From: Hoplostethus atlanticus | Taxonomy: Eukaryota > Chordata > Actinopteri > Trachichthyiformes > Trachichthyidae | DNA: 64,000 nt | Assembly: GCA_034670405.1 (NCBI GenBank) | Contig: JAXDDX010000015.1 | Span: 5,176,001-5,240,000, forward strand | Reading direction: 5' to 3' | Shown here: positions 33,989-45,307 of the stretch, piece by piece | Layout: each line of letters starts with the position of its first letter | Position numbering within the stretch: the first letter of the stretch is position 1 | The notes under the pieces: model-generated | Databases searched by the model: none | What the model saw: the letters and a program-made list of their open reading frames with translations, nothing else | What the model was told of the DNA's origin: nothing | Position numbers and translations under genes: made by a program

Positions 33989-36621
33989 GTAAATACGGGG
34001 CTTAATATGTACCCTCCTGCATCATCAGGACCGCTACCTGTAGCTTTGTGACTGAACTTGAGCCGCTAACGGTTGATGATGTGAGTTACGTTGCTTGCAG
34101 TGCAGATTCCCGGGTTGTGGGATGAGGAGATCAGCCCAGTCACATTATAAGAGGCCGTGATGTTTGCCTGACGTGCAGCAAAAGCAGACATTTAGCTACC
34201 GGCGCACTATATGCAAGTACCAAGTCTCGTGCTAGCCCCGCCTGCCAGTCTGTTGACACTGACAAATGTATGTCTGCTTTCCTGATGCCTTGTGACCTCC
34301 CCTTTGTCTCAGTTTACTCAAGCAGCCACTGTTTTCATTTGTAGAACAGAGTTGACCCACCTTTTTAGCCTGATATATATATATATAAATAACTAAATAC
34401 AGTACTAAATGTATACAAATCATACTAAATTGTGTCAGTCATGTAAGATATGTGAAGATAGGGTCTTAATTGATTAATTGATATTTGTTCATATTGGTGC
34501 TATATGAGGATCACTGACTGGAGTTCACACTTTGCCCATCTATTAATTTGCCACAAGGCCTAAATATCCTTTAACGCGTCTCCTCCTCTTCGTCACCCGT
34601 TTGTAACTGAAGTGGCCACACCGTCCAAGGAACCCAATTTATTCCTAATGTTAGAAAATTCCTAAGTAATGTTTTTAAGCCCATGAGTCAAATTGAAATG
34701 GCGTGATCTGAATCTCATTTCTGAGATCAAGTGCAAAATTCAGCAGTATCTCACACAGTTCCCCAGGTTATTACCTCAGAATCTGCATCTCGTATGTAGT
34801 CATTGCACAGTGCAGTCCTTCTGGGTTTTCAGCAGTGTGCACAAACCTTGAGTCAAAGTTCAAAGAGCATACTGTGCTCTTACTTATAGTAAGTACTTAT
34901 ACCTACCTATTGATATACAATGAAACATGAGCGCCCCCAAGCCCTGCTGTGAATAAGTAGCCTGCAGTGCTCTATATAAAGCTAAGCAGAAACATGTACA
35001 TATCACCAGCCTGTGAATGTCCTAAGGCACAATGTCCTCCTATGTCGCCCAGACGCTGCGGCGTTGCTACAGCCGCGTGAAGGAGCACGGCATCGGCAAG
35101 AGGAAGAGCAGCTACTCCATAGAGCAGCTGGAGAAGGTGTTCGGCCAGGGAGGCTGGGACTCCCAGAGCTGCGCCCCGGTGCTCATCAACAGCAGCGGTC
35201 TCTATCAGGAGATGGAGTCGGACAGCAGCACCCTGGAGGACTTCTCCCAGGAGGACTGGTGCAACCAGGTGCTGGCCTCGGCCTTCCAGGAGGGAGACAT
35301 GGAGGCTGGTGAGTGAGTGTTTGTGAGCAGTGCACAGGGGAGCGTTAATTGGCGCAGGACCAGCGGGGTTTGAACTTTTGCTGTTTTTCTGCTCCTCTCT
35401 TTTCTCCAGAAGAAGTACAGGTGCCTAAAAACAGAGTTCTACAGATTCAAGCAGAGCTATCAGAACAAATGCAGTAAGTCAACTTTGTCAAAGGAATCTT
35501 ACTTTGGCCGTTAGATATGACATCAAACGCATCATGGAGGACGCAGGAACAGACAAGAACACATATTGAGAAAGACCTTATGTATAGACCAGTATTGGTT
35601 GGTAGTTTATTCAATTCTTATAGTGCTTTGATCTTTAGAAATATGTTGTATTATTTTTTGTGTGTGTCATTAATGTATCTTTGTTTTCCCGCAGAAAAAG
35701 GGACATGATGCAGAATGTGATGCGCATCCTGGAGTCGGTGCAGCTGAAATGGGAGCACTTCCAAACGTGGACCGAGTTCTCGCGGCTGCACCTCTCTAAC
35801 AAACTGGCCATCTTTGGCGTGGGCTACAACACGCGCTGGCGCGAGGACGTGCGCTACCACTACGCCGAGATCAGCTCCCAGGTGCCGCTGGGCAAGCGGC
35901 TCCGCGAGTACTTCAACCCAGAGAAGCCCGAGGGTCGCGTCATCATGACCAAAGTTCAGAAGATGAACTGGAAGAATGTCTACTACAAGTTCCTGGACAT
36001 CACCATCAGCGAGGCGCGCTGCCTGGAGCTGCACATGGAGGTGGACTGGATCCCGGTAACCGAGTCCAGGGTGGCGGGCTGCAGCAAGGCATGTGCCACT
36101 ATCTCCTCCCCGGGGACATTCCCAAGACATACGGACTCTATGCTGTCGGCTACGAGATGCCGGCGCCCTCTAACCACACCGATCAGATGTCGCCCCGGGG
36201 CAATAGCCAAGACCATAGCTTACCTCAGTTCGAGTTTGAGTCGGAGAGTGTGGCAGGGAGCCATCGCGATGGTGAAGGAGCAGGGATGGGTGACAGGACT
36301 GGGGCTAAAGTCACTTACTGCTACCTGGGCATAGCTGAGGATAAGAACCTACAGCAGTGTCTGTTCCAGAACTTTCAGGGTTCTGGCAAGCACTACGGCC
36401 ACAGGGAACCATCCGCTGTTACGCGTTTCCTGCAGGAGAACTGTCGCGGTGGCGTCAGGGGTCAGGACGGGGAAGGAGGCGAAGGCTCGTCTCAACACTT
36501 GCCCATTTTCGTTAAGTTCATCGAGGTGGAGCTGGACTTCCTCTCTGCAGGCTCGCTGCTGGAGTGCCTAGAAATTGCCGTCGGCTATTCCTTAAAGTAT
36601 AACAACAAAGAGGCTTTGTAA
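33557..36621 (+). CDS. msantd2: MSANTD2, Myb/SANT-like DNA-binding domain protein 2 (four coding exons, apparent frame break in exon 4)
   Basis: Coding exons read 33557-33988, 35053-35308, 35410-35473 and 35695-36621, joined by GT-AG introns. The total is 1679 nt, one short of a multiple of three; one added base would give 559 codons plus stop, the length I recall for human MSANTD2. Residues 1-75 are a low-complexity Ser/Pro-rich start with the family motif PLKIPK. Residues about 76-165 form the Myb/SANT-like domain ([20 protein letters not shown], with W78 and W90 as core aromatics; CRERMK, then [13 protein letters not shown] across the exon 1-2 junction). Residues from about 251 form the conserved C-terminal region ([57 protein letters not shown]). 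The domain belongs to the Myb-like family shared with proteins of PIF/Harbinger transposons; the protein is expected to be nuclear and DNA-binding, and its targets are not known to me. The gene identity is firm. The frame break could be an assembly error, a polymorphism or real decay. Confidence 0.93.
33989..35052 (+). other. msantd2 intron 1
   Basis: A GT-AG intron of 1064 bp, GTAAAT at the donor and CGCCCAG at the acceptor. It contains a short TA run near 34374-34387 and no other coding signal. I see no exon, RNA gene or recognisable transposon in it. Confidence 0.85.
35053..35308 (+). CDS. msantd2: msantd2 coding exon 2
   Basis: It starts after a pyrimidine-rich acceptor ending GCCCAG and opens with [18 protein letters not shown], which completes the Myb/SANT-like domain, followed by FGQGGWD and [15 protein letters not shown]. 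It ends in phase 1 at GCT G|GTGAGT. Without the splice, the flanking ATGs at 35013 and 35032 give only artefactual open frames. Confidence 0.93.
35309..35409 (+). other. msantd2 intron 2
   Basis: A 101-bp intron with donor GTGAGT and acceptor TCTCCAG, preceded by a good pyrimidine tract (CTGCTCCTCTCTTTTCTCC). Such minimal introns are common in teleosts. Confidence 0.88.
35410..35473 (+). CDS. msantd2: msantd2 coding exon 3 (64-nt linker exon)
   Basis: A 64-nt exon lies between the acceptor TTTCTCCAG and the donor CA|GTAAGTC, entered in phase 1 and left in phase 2. It encodes [20 protein letters not shown] plus two residues, which aligns by position with the charged linker [20 protein letters not shown] of the mammalian protein. 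The linker is less conserved than its neighbours. Both junctions restore frame exactly (E at the first, Q before KRDMMQN at the second), which supports the exon despite its size. Confidence 0.88.
35474..35694 (+). other. msantd2 intron 3
   Basis: A 221-bp intron with donor GTAAGTC and a T-rich acceptor ending CCCGCAG. It joins a phase-2 codon to form the glutamine before KRDMM. Nothing else is visible inside. Confidence 0.88.
35695..36621 (+). CDS. msantd2: msantd2 coding exon 4 (C-terminal region, frame interrupted)
   Basis: The exon begins after TTTTCCCGCAG and continues in one frame through [31 protein letters not shown] and [11 protein letters not shown] to about 36062. From about 36070 the homologous reading is in the next frame ([36 protein letters not shown]) and ends at TAA 36619-36621. 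Read uncorrected, the first frame stops at 36332-36334 after about 90 unrelated residues, giving roughly 463 residues. The G-rich stretch around 36070-36079 is the likeliest site of a lost base. A 29-nt GT...AG segment at 36056-36084 would also restore frame but is far too short for a vertebrate intron. Confidence 0.9.
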
Positions 36622-37785
36622 CTACCGCTCAGTGTTTTGAACTTGCCTTGGCGAGAAGATCTCGTTAACAAGTGTTACAGCCAGCAGGGGGGCATGAAGG
36701 GTGGCCAATTCTGTGTGCTGCGTAGCATGGATGTGTGCAAGAATCCTTCGAATCCTTTTTTGCAGCCCTTTCAGCCCTCTTGACACCGTTAGACTCGAAT
36801 CAAGGCAAAACGAAGAAAGACGCACAATGCAGCAGATGCATTGCATACAAATATGGGAACACTGGCTATTATAAGTATTACAAAGTATTACAGAGATGTG
36901 ACATTCAAGAAATATGTACTCCTTTTCGGGCCGATACGTGCACTACAAAGGTTGCGCTGTTCGTCTGGTGTAGATGAATATCGCCTCATCAGGGAGTGAG
37001 GGGTTGGCAAGGTGACGACCGCAGTACGCATCTGTCTACCTCAGTAGGCGGCGGCAGGGGGACCATTAGCGTGTACTTGTTCTTGAAACTGCCTTTACTT
37101 TGACTGTTGAGGTCCGGATCCGTATTCACAAAGCATCTAATGGCTAATTTCATGCTTTGCATTTTGCACGGTTCAACAGGACTGCACCCACGGGTGGGTA
37201 CCGGCAGGTCGACGCCACAAAGGCTCTCCTCATAGGTTGGCCAGCGCCGCCCAGATAGTTCAATCGCCCCACAGTCTTGCAGATAACTCAAAGACTCTTA
37301 TCAACAAAAAAAAAAAAGATTCTCTGCGTGCACACAGGTTTAAACCAGGCCTATGAGTACTGATCTAGGACCAGTCAGGTTATATGACTCTAAGCTCCAG
37401 AGGTAAACTCTCCCTAGACCGGGATTCAATTTGGATACTTTATGAATATGATTCCTGAGGTTATGTGCAATGTGCCAGGAAAGGACTGCGGAGGTGAAGA
37501 ATTCCAATGGATTACGAACCCATTGAACGAATCCATATTGAATCTGTCTATGTATATGAAATCTACCTTATATATCTATATAATATATATTTAAGAATAT
37601 CGATGTTCTTGAGCATTCCAGCTTTTTGCGAAACTTGCAACATTCATTTGTTCGGGTATATATGAATATGATGTTTTCTATTATTTTATTTGTCGACACT
37701 TATGTCTTGTATGTAATTGTTTGGAGGTCACAGTCTTGTATGTTTACATGTTTTGAAAAACAATAAATGGGGCACTCACCACCGT
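36622..37785 (+). other. msantd2 3' UTR
   Basis: About 1.16 kb of non-coding sequence lies between the stop codon and the first good poly(A) signal. It is AU-rich after 37400. The part around 37120-37440 (TCCGTATTCACAAAGCATC, then ACTGATCTAGGACCAG) resembles a repeat common in fish genomes, so part of the UTR may derive from an old insertion. Confidence 0.6.
37762..37767 (+). terminator. Probable msantd2 poly(A) signal AATAAA
   Basis: AATAAA follows an AT-rich 3' UTR and is followed by a G/T-containing stretch (GGTTTGGTGCGTTTCG near 37804) that could serve as the downstream element. It is the first canonical signal I see after the stop codon. Confidence 0.6.
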
Positions 37786-40534
37786 TTGCCACTCACTGAA
37801 AACGGTTTGGTGCGTTTCGTCGACGCAGAAGGGACAGGATCGATTTCTGAAACTGAGAAGAAAGTACAATTTGCCTTTTAAGCTAGGGCCTGAGAGGTAG
37901 CTGGTAGACGATAAACTCCAACTACCCTGTGGGAACTGAGATATACTATCTTAATGTACTCTCTAAACCTGTTTGGCTCACACAAGAGAATATTTTCTTT
38001 CCGATTCACTTTGTATCATGAGGTGAAGGGATGTGATATTTTGATAAAGCTGCAATGCCCTATGTGTAATGTAAAATGTCTTAATTGTGGTAGCTGTGTG
38101 CGCCGAGACCTGGAGGAAACGTGTCATTCACCAGTGCGGCCAGAAGATGGCAGTAGATGGCTATTGCTGAAAATCCAATCATGGTCCCAAGTAATGGTCC
38201 TGTAGAAATGACTTTGTAATCTCCTTTTTGAGAAAGCCAGTCTATTGAGACCTGCTTAGAGCGACATCGATGTTATCCATTTTATTCTCCAATCTCATAA
38301 ATGGATCCAGAGTCATTTGCCGCTACACTGTTGAGTATCTTATCACCTAATGACGTTTGAAAAAATAAAAAAGATTTTAAATCTGGCACTGACCTTTATT
38401 GGCCGCAAAGACAGGGACTTAAAAAAAATAAGTTGTTTAATTATTTTGTATTACTTCGTACCAAGAAAAAAAAAAGAATCGTTATTAGCCTTTTTGCCAT
38501 TAAAGCAATAGATTTATGACTCATAGCTCAGACTGTGTTGCCTCTGTATTGACCGTTCACAGTCAGAAGCAGTGAATCATGCTTTGAGTCGAAGCTGCCA
38601 TTCAATAATGAGCCCACGTCCCACTGCATCATGGGTGAAAATAAATTGTTTTTTGCATTGTAGTCAGAGAAACCATATTAGCACAGTCGTGCATAGGAGG
38701 TCTATTAACTCTGTATTAACTATTAGCGTGTCAGCGTCTCTTCATTTCTCTCAAGGGCTTAATAACCATTTAAAGCAAGCGGGTCTTTAGTCTTTAAACC
38801 TGCTCTAACGGTATCTGGGGCACTGGTGATGACTGCAAAACTGCACTAATACCAGGGCTAGTTTGTTGTTCTCGGTTAGGGTGAGGGAGTACTTGTAATG
38901 CCCGCAATTAAGAGCACAGGCGACACGGTACCTGGGGCAAGTATTTGCACTGAAATATAAGCCCTGTTGCAAAGTAAAAGTCGTTCACACGGAGAGTCAA
39001 CATGTTACATCGGCATTGCAGAGTCAAATTACCCTTTCAAACACGTTATTTAAACCCATTGAGTTTCCACCCCAGCACCAAATCCACAATATTAAAGCCC
39101 TTAGTGAAAACCAGCCTTGATTTTCATTAATAGCGATATGTAAACTTGTCCAATCATCTTATATTGATCTTTCACTTTCTATTGATACCTGTGTACCACA
39201 GACCTTGGTTACACATCTCACCAGATCTGTTTAGAGCAATAATTAATACAAGGGGATGAGCAACATGTTTCACCTCCAGGTGTCAGCTTTGCTCATCATT
39301 TGACAGGAGTTTTTTTTTTAATTAATTAATTTATTTTTTATATATATTAGCAGTCCTGAATCCATTATTATCCTCAGCACTGGTCACATTTCTTTGCACC
39401 AAAAAACAGAGGTGTATTGACATCTTTCCCCCTACTCCAAATGCAGCAGATTTCAGCCAGAGGCCCAGATGCAATTTGCAGCAATACAGCAAAATCTCAC
39501 CCCCAATAAGGATCGGACCTTGTTTCCTTGGATTTAATCACAGGAATAACCCTTGTTCACCTCTCATAATTGAACAGTCCCCCTGCATTAGCCTCACCTC
39601 TGTTGCTGAGGCAACTGGGCAACCTAAGAAATGAAATAAGGGGGTCTGCCTCACCTCTGGGGGCTCAGGCCAGTCCATATTTTGACATCGGGGGTAGGCT
39701 CACCTTAGGAATTCACGTCAAGCTGAGTCGAGTCTGTGCCTCTGCTCTCAGACCCACACTTCTTCACACATGATAGAGCATGCAGCTTGGGATTTTCAAG
39801 GGGAGAATGGAAGAAAAGAGATGGAGCTTTTCTTGTGCGGTTTTGGAAACAGGCTTATTGTTGAGGAAGCTTGAGCGAGGGCATTTAAAATTGGCAAGTT
39901 GCACACAAGTATGCCTACCTAGAATATCCCGGGAAACCTTTTTTTTTGCCCTTTATCTCATTAAGAGAAAAATTCAGGTCAGGTCAGTCAGGGGTGAGAC
40001 ACTTCACTCCTTTAAACCTGCGCACTATCAAACTTTATCAAATCACTTTCTGCACTGTCTTTTGAGCAGTGACTACTTGATACTTAATAAAAGCTAGGAA
40101 AAGCTGTATTATTGTGAAAACCTAACCTTAATTATGAATACCATCATACCTTATTGAATCCCACATCTTTCTCCTATTCAGAAAGAACTGCTATTTTGTT
40201 TTCATAAGTCTACTCGTGTCAACATCTGAGGAAAAATCTTCCTTTTTTGAATGTATACTATTAGAAATACATATTCCTTATCTACCAAATGGTAGGACTT
40301 TTTAGTCACAATTCACTTTATTTCATATTTTTATTCAGGAAATTGAGACTTTATATTTATATAATATTATATATTATATAAGTACATCAACCTCTAAGAA
40401 TAATAAACAACTAGTAATTACAAAACAAATGAATGCTATATATCTTTATTATTTCATGTATTTGTTGTAGTATTCCCATATGATAATTGATAATGATAAT
40501 TAGCGTTAGTGGTATTATCTTCAGTACTCTCTAT

Positions 40535-40615
40535 TTGTGTTATTCGTATCTACCGCTATATCCTATTCTCTGCTGCTGCAACGACCCAGTTTAAGTTTCA
40601 TCCGATCTAATGTCA
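40535..40615 (+). mobile_element. LINE-tail-like fragment
   Basis: TCCTATTCTCTGCTGCTGCA, ACGACCCAGTTT and ATCCGATCTAATG match in order the sequence before the AATCT array at 61740-61810. The array itself is reduced to one unit here, so it is an older or truncated copy. Confidence 0.45.
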
Positions 40616-40927
40616 CTGTGGTCGTGACAATCTGCACTAGTATAGTAAGTATATTTAAAAACGAATTTATGAAAAGCAGATTTTGCACCTGCATGTAACC
40701 GTGGGAATCAGGAAGACAGGTGTAACTCTGGCTGCGTAAAATTAGCGAAATACATCCAGCACAGTACAGGAAGTGTGTTTATTTAGCCTTCAAAATAAAA
40801 AGGATGTCGATTTCTCAATCTAATCGTACCAGCGACGTTCACTAAAATGTTTTACTTTGAAGGTCATAACCGGACGTTCTGTATCTCATTCAGGACACAA
40901 CAACGGGTGACTGGCTGAGGTGGCAAG

Positions 40928-40929
<2 letters not shown>

Positions 40930-40972
<43 letters not shown>
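40930..40972. repeat. (CT)n microsatellite
   Basis: About 21 uninterrupted CT units. Confidence 0.95.
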
Positions 40973-40975
<3 letters not shown>

Positions 40976-43242
40976 GGTCTTGCTCTATGTCTCTCTGCCC
41001 TCGTCTCTCTCTCTGAAAAGGACACAGGATGACAAGTTGCATAGTTGTACTCGCTGCGGTCACGGTAAGGAAACAAGTGCAGATGCAGCCAAGCCTAAAG
41101 AGGAGGAGAAGAAGAGTCGTGGAAGACCTTCAGTGTCGGAGGTGCTGATACAATTTTACACCTCACTGTAAAGTGAAAAAAAAGGGGATTCCTGGCTGAA
41201 GATAATAAGGCTTCCATATTTCCTCACCTGAAGGTACCCTTACCTTACCTTACCCGGCTAATGTGTCTGCTTGGAGGCTGAAGGAAAAGCACTTGACAGA
41301 CTTGAAGCGCTTTGCCCGAGGGGAAGTAGAGCTCATATATAACTGGGTGAAGGACATCAACGTTGGGTAACTGCGGCTGCTGAACCATGGAGGTCTATAC
41401 TACTTCGAGGAAACTTTCTTTGCTGTCATTTACCTTCCTGTTGGGGCTGTCAGGTCAGTCGTGAGCATTTTTTACTTTTCTTTTTTTTTTTTTTCCAAGT
41501 TTCTTGAAATGTACTTGATATTGTTTTTGTGTTTTGGGGTCGTCACACCGTCTCATCCCATCTCATACTGCAAAAACAAAAATGCATTTCGTATCTACTT
41601 TTCTACAAATTATACAAGAATTGGTCCTAAAAATGAATGAATGTGTACATGTAAGTGGCAGTCATTCGAAATACAGGCAAATACAAATACAGTTTTCTTC
41701 CTATAGGCATATATATCAGCAAGTATTCCCAAAATATATTTTTAGCCACTTAAACTATATCTCCAGTGAATGTTATCCACTCTATAAGTACATTTTGACC
41801 AATTCGTGTATATTTTGGAACATATCTCTATCTTCAAGTATATGAAATATTTATTTAACAGAATGGGCTTGAAAACATACAGACATACTTCATAATAATA
41901 ACTATTCAGGAAATGACAGTTCACAACCCCAAAAGGTGAGATAAATAATATCTGTTCCCCAAGGCTTGATATGCATGCTAGAGGATGAAGGGGTGGATTT
42001 AAAGCTGAAACACCTGTTTGTTTTTCACGGGATTTGAAACAAGTGTGTTACACATGATTATGTCTTCCAGGGAAGAATAATCCCTTTATAGCAGCTGCAA
42101 CACTGGCTCAGTAGTCACTCTCTCTAGCAATGTATTAAACTCCTACTTTTACTGATAGCTGTACAGTACAGGCAGCCTACTTCCCCCCTGCCATCTTTTT
42201 GATTTAGAAATTGGGCCACGGTGTTTCACATCGTTTTTTTGGAGTAAGAATTTATAAATCATGAAAATCAAGTGAAAATTCAGACAATGATCGTAAGACC
42301 ATTTCTCCAAATGGTGATAGTACCTTTCATGTGAATGGTCAGTCAGATAGTAGATTTTAGATTTGGCAAAAATCACAAGCAAAATTGGATGACAGTCAGG
42401 CAAAGGCTGACATGTCTCTGAAGATCATCCTTAATTCGCTTTAAAGGATTATTTTCAGACCCATGAAACATGAAAAAACTAGGAATTATCCTTTAAAGTT
42501 AGTCAGGTGTGTTTTGGGCTGGTGACTGCTCTTTTATTTTCCCTGCAAGACATCAAATCAAGCGGGAACTTCTTATTTTGCCTTAATTTGCTCTAGGCTG
42601 CCCAAGCCTGTGCTTTGGAGCGCTGTTGCCAAAACAGTCACATGTGCTGACACAGGCAATCTCAGTCTCGCTCGTTTCACCCTAAGGGAGTGGTATTGCC
42701 TCAAAGTGATTTTTTAGAAATCCGTGACAACATTTTAGTTTAGGTACCACTGAGTTATTCCAAGTGATTCCATGACGCACTCTATCCTCAACCCATGCCT
42801 CAAATAGTGACAAATGGTCTTCTGGAGTATTTAACACGAAGCGAGTGATTCATTATTACGATACAACAATAACATACAACAACAGTAGCTGACCTTGACC
42901 TCAGCATGTGACTCACCATCAGCCCCCCTGCAGGTGTGTCCTGAAACACTGAGCAGTCAAGATTCAGGGAGGAAATGGTCTTGAATAGCAGCCTGTGGCA
43001 ACAGGAAAGCTGGAAGCTCCTTGAGTCTCCATATTGTAATGCATTAGAACAGGAAGTAAGATAAACAAGGCCTCATTCTCTGTCTCGGTCAAAAGTCAGA
43101 AAGAACCAGTGATCTTAAATGGTAATGGAAATTGGATACAAGTATCTCTGTTGTCACTACAAAGATGCCAGAAAGTGTGTCTGTAAGAGTGTACTCTCAT
43201 TTGAACGTCTGCATGACTGGCACAAGGTTTGGATAGTAACAG

Positions 43243-43300
43243 ATTATATAGTATGGTATATATATATATCAGATAAATATATATATACCATATATAGTAG
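43243..43300. repeat. TA-rich inverted repeat
   Basis: TATGGTATATATATAT pairs with the right arm ATATATATATACCATA across a short spacer (CAGATAA). Simple TA content makes this partly expected. Confidence 0.7.
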
Positions 43301-44086
43301 GTATGATCACTGGTGAAAATAAGCAAGTTAACAAGGTGAGGTCACTTCAAGTTCACCAACGTGGCCCCGATTCGTTGGTACTTTCAGGCTTTGGATTTGG
43401 AGTTGGACTTCTGTGCTTTCCTCTTTTGCTGTATCTCACTCATGGGTTGTTTCTGTTTGGATTAGTCCATTACAGTGCATGGCAGTTCAGGGTGCTCCTC
43501 AGTCTCCTAAACCCATTAAGATTGTATAAGTGAAGTCTTATTTGGATCAGCTCGTTTGATTACATTAGGCTCGGTTCAATAGGCTAAGCACATTATTATG
43601 GCCTGTATTCTAATTGATTGCTTAAATGAATTTGGCTCCACTGCCACTTGTTCTTTAGGCAACATACTTTTTTTCTGAGTCTCATTGCTGATGATGAGAA
43701 GTTTTTTTTCCCGGTTTTATTTCTCCCTTGCCACTGAATGTGCATAATACAGCCCTTGTTTTCTTCGAACCAAGAATTTGTTCATTGATCTGCCTGGCTG
43801 AAGCTCTCTCAAAGCAATTCTAGTGGGTTTATTTATTAATATAAAGTCTTTCAGGTCCAACTCTGAATCAGGCAGGTATGCCCAAACAGTAGTCACATGA
43901 ACAACTGTATCAATAATTGGATTCCCCCTTATAATATAATAATAAAATATTGACAATCCCAACTTTTATTGGTGCCCAGCTCTCCGATAAAATGAACAAT
44001 GTGTCATGGAAAGCTACTAGTTCTGTATGTGCATCAGCATGTGTGTGTCTGCGCTTACATGTGCACACCCAATAAGCAGCAGCAGA

Positions 44087-45307
44087 GATTATCGGCACCT
44101 TTGTATTTTATTCAGATAATGTACAATATCTCATGAAATAATTGGAAATTGAAACAATTTTCGGTCTTCACACTTCAAAATTGAAAAAAGTGTCCATGGC
44201 CATGATTATTAACACCCTTTAGAACAAATCAAATTGATTTTGCTTGAGGAAATCGATTCTCATTTGCTGTGTAATTCAACTCACCTGTGACAGGTTGCAA
44301 GTCATGATATAAATTAACCACTTATACATTTTAAAGTGATAAAACAGTCTGTTCTGCTTCCCTGGTCGTCTGTGAAAATGGTTAAGGGAAAAGAGCGATA
44401 AGCGTTCACAAGGCTCTAAGGCCATCTCTAGAGACCTTGGTATTCCTGTTTCCACAGTTCACAATGCTATTAAGAATTTCACTGTGCATGGAGTTGTTAA
44501 GAACCTCCCAGGACGTGGTGGTAAGAGGGGAATGAGTCGAAGGTTCGTGCGAGGCATTAAAAAAAAACCTTACATGACATCCAGAGATCTCAAGGCTGAG
44601 CTGGAGAGGTCTGGGGCGAAGGTTTCAGCCCATATCATACGCCTGACACTGAACCTTTAAGGGCTTTATGGTCGGAGGCTCCAGTACCAGAGCTGCTTTG
44701 CTGCCTCGGGTACTGGACGTCTTAAACGTATTAAGGGCGTCATGAAACCAGAAGATTACCAAGGCATTTTGGAGTGAAATGTGCTACCCAGTGTCAATGG
44801 GTGTCAATCGAAGGTCATAGGTCCGCCAGCAGGACAATGACCAAACACACACCGATGAATGCTTCAGGAGAAAACGTTGGACTGTTCTGGAGTGGCCAAC
44901 GAGGGAACCAATGGTGAGACCTGAAATGCTCAGTTGGTCAAAGGAATCCTTCAAACATTGAAGAACTAGACGGTTGCAATTGAAGCGTGAGAGAAACTGC
45001 CAGCAGAAATGTGCAGGAAGCTTATTGATGGTTACAAGAAATGTTTGGAAGCATCATCACTGACAAAGGCTGTGCAACTACGTATTAGGAAAGGGTGACA
45101 ATAATCATGGCCATAGCCACTTTTCAATTTTGAAGCCATAACATATTTTTTAATATTTCTATCCTTATTGTTTGATCATGTGCTGTCAAATACAACTGAT
45201 GAGCGTGTGAAGACTGAAAGTTGTTTCCATTTCTAATTATTTCAGAAGATATTGTACAGTAACTGCATAAAAATGCAAGGGTGGCAATAATCTAGGCCAG
45301 AACTGTA
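44087..45307 (+). mobile_element. Tc1/mariner-like DNA transposon, inactive
   Basis: Both ends carry long matching inverted repeats. At the left, TGTACAATATCTCATGAAAT through GTCTTCAC and then TTCAAAATTG to CATGGCCATGATTATTAAC; the right end shows the same order in reverse complement, finishing GGGTGGCAATAATCTAGGCC. The left repeat lacks about 69 bp that the right one has (45136-45204). The right end stops next to TA, the Tc1 target. The outermost left bases have diverged, so the left border is approximate. The body holds a decayed transposase. Confidence 0.88.
44378..45098 (+). pseudogene. Tc1-like transposase pseudogene
   Basis: The best open piece (about 44412-44660) reads SKAISRDLGIPVSTVHNAIK, NFTVHGVVKNLPGRGGKRG and RDLKAELERSGAKVSA, the paired helix-turn-helix DNA-binding region and basic NLPGRG linker of fish Tc1-like transposases, and stops at TAA 44658. 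Downstream the frame is broken repeatedly, and the segment around the first catalytic aspartates is shortened (about 44750-44830). A functional DDE catalytic core is not readable. This was a cut-and-paste transposase; it cannot be made from this copy. Confidence 0.85.

Larger units (their letters stand above)
37790..44070. other. Gene-free stretch downstream of msantd2
   Basis: No convincing gene. It holds a LINE-tail-like segment at 40535-40615, a CT microsatellite at 40930-40972, and a small coding-like stretch at 41000-41371 that I could not assign. A TA-rich inverted repeat lies at 43243-43300. Block 42480-42680 has conserved-element texture. Confidence 0.5.

Noticed and set aside
34374..34387. 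TATATATA run in msantd2 intron 1 as a possible TATA box.
   Set aside because: It lies downstream of exon 1 and is a simple repeat with no start-site features around it.
36056..36084. A 29-nt GT...AG segment in msantd2 exon 4 that restores frame if removed.
   Set aside because: Vertebrate introns are not this short, and removing it deletes residues that a one-base correction keeps at a length closer to the mammalian protein.
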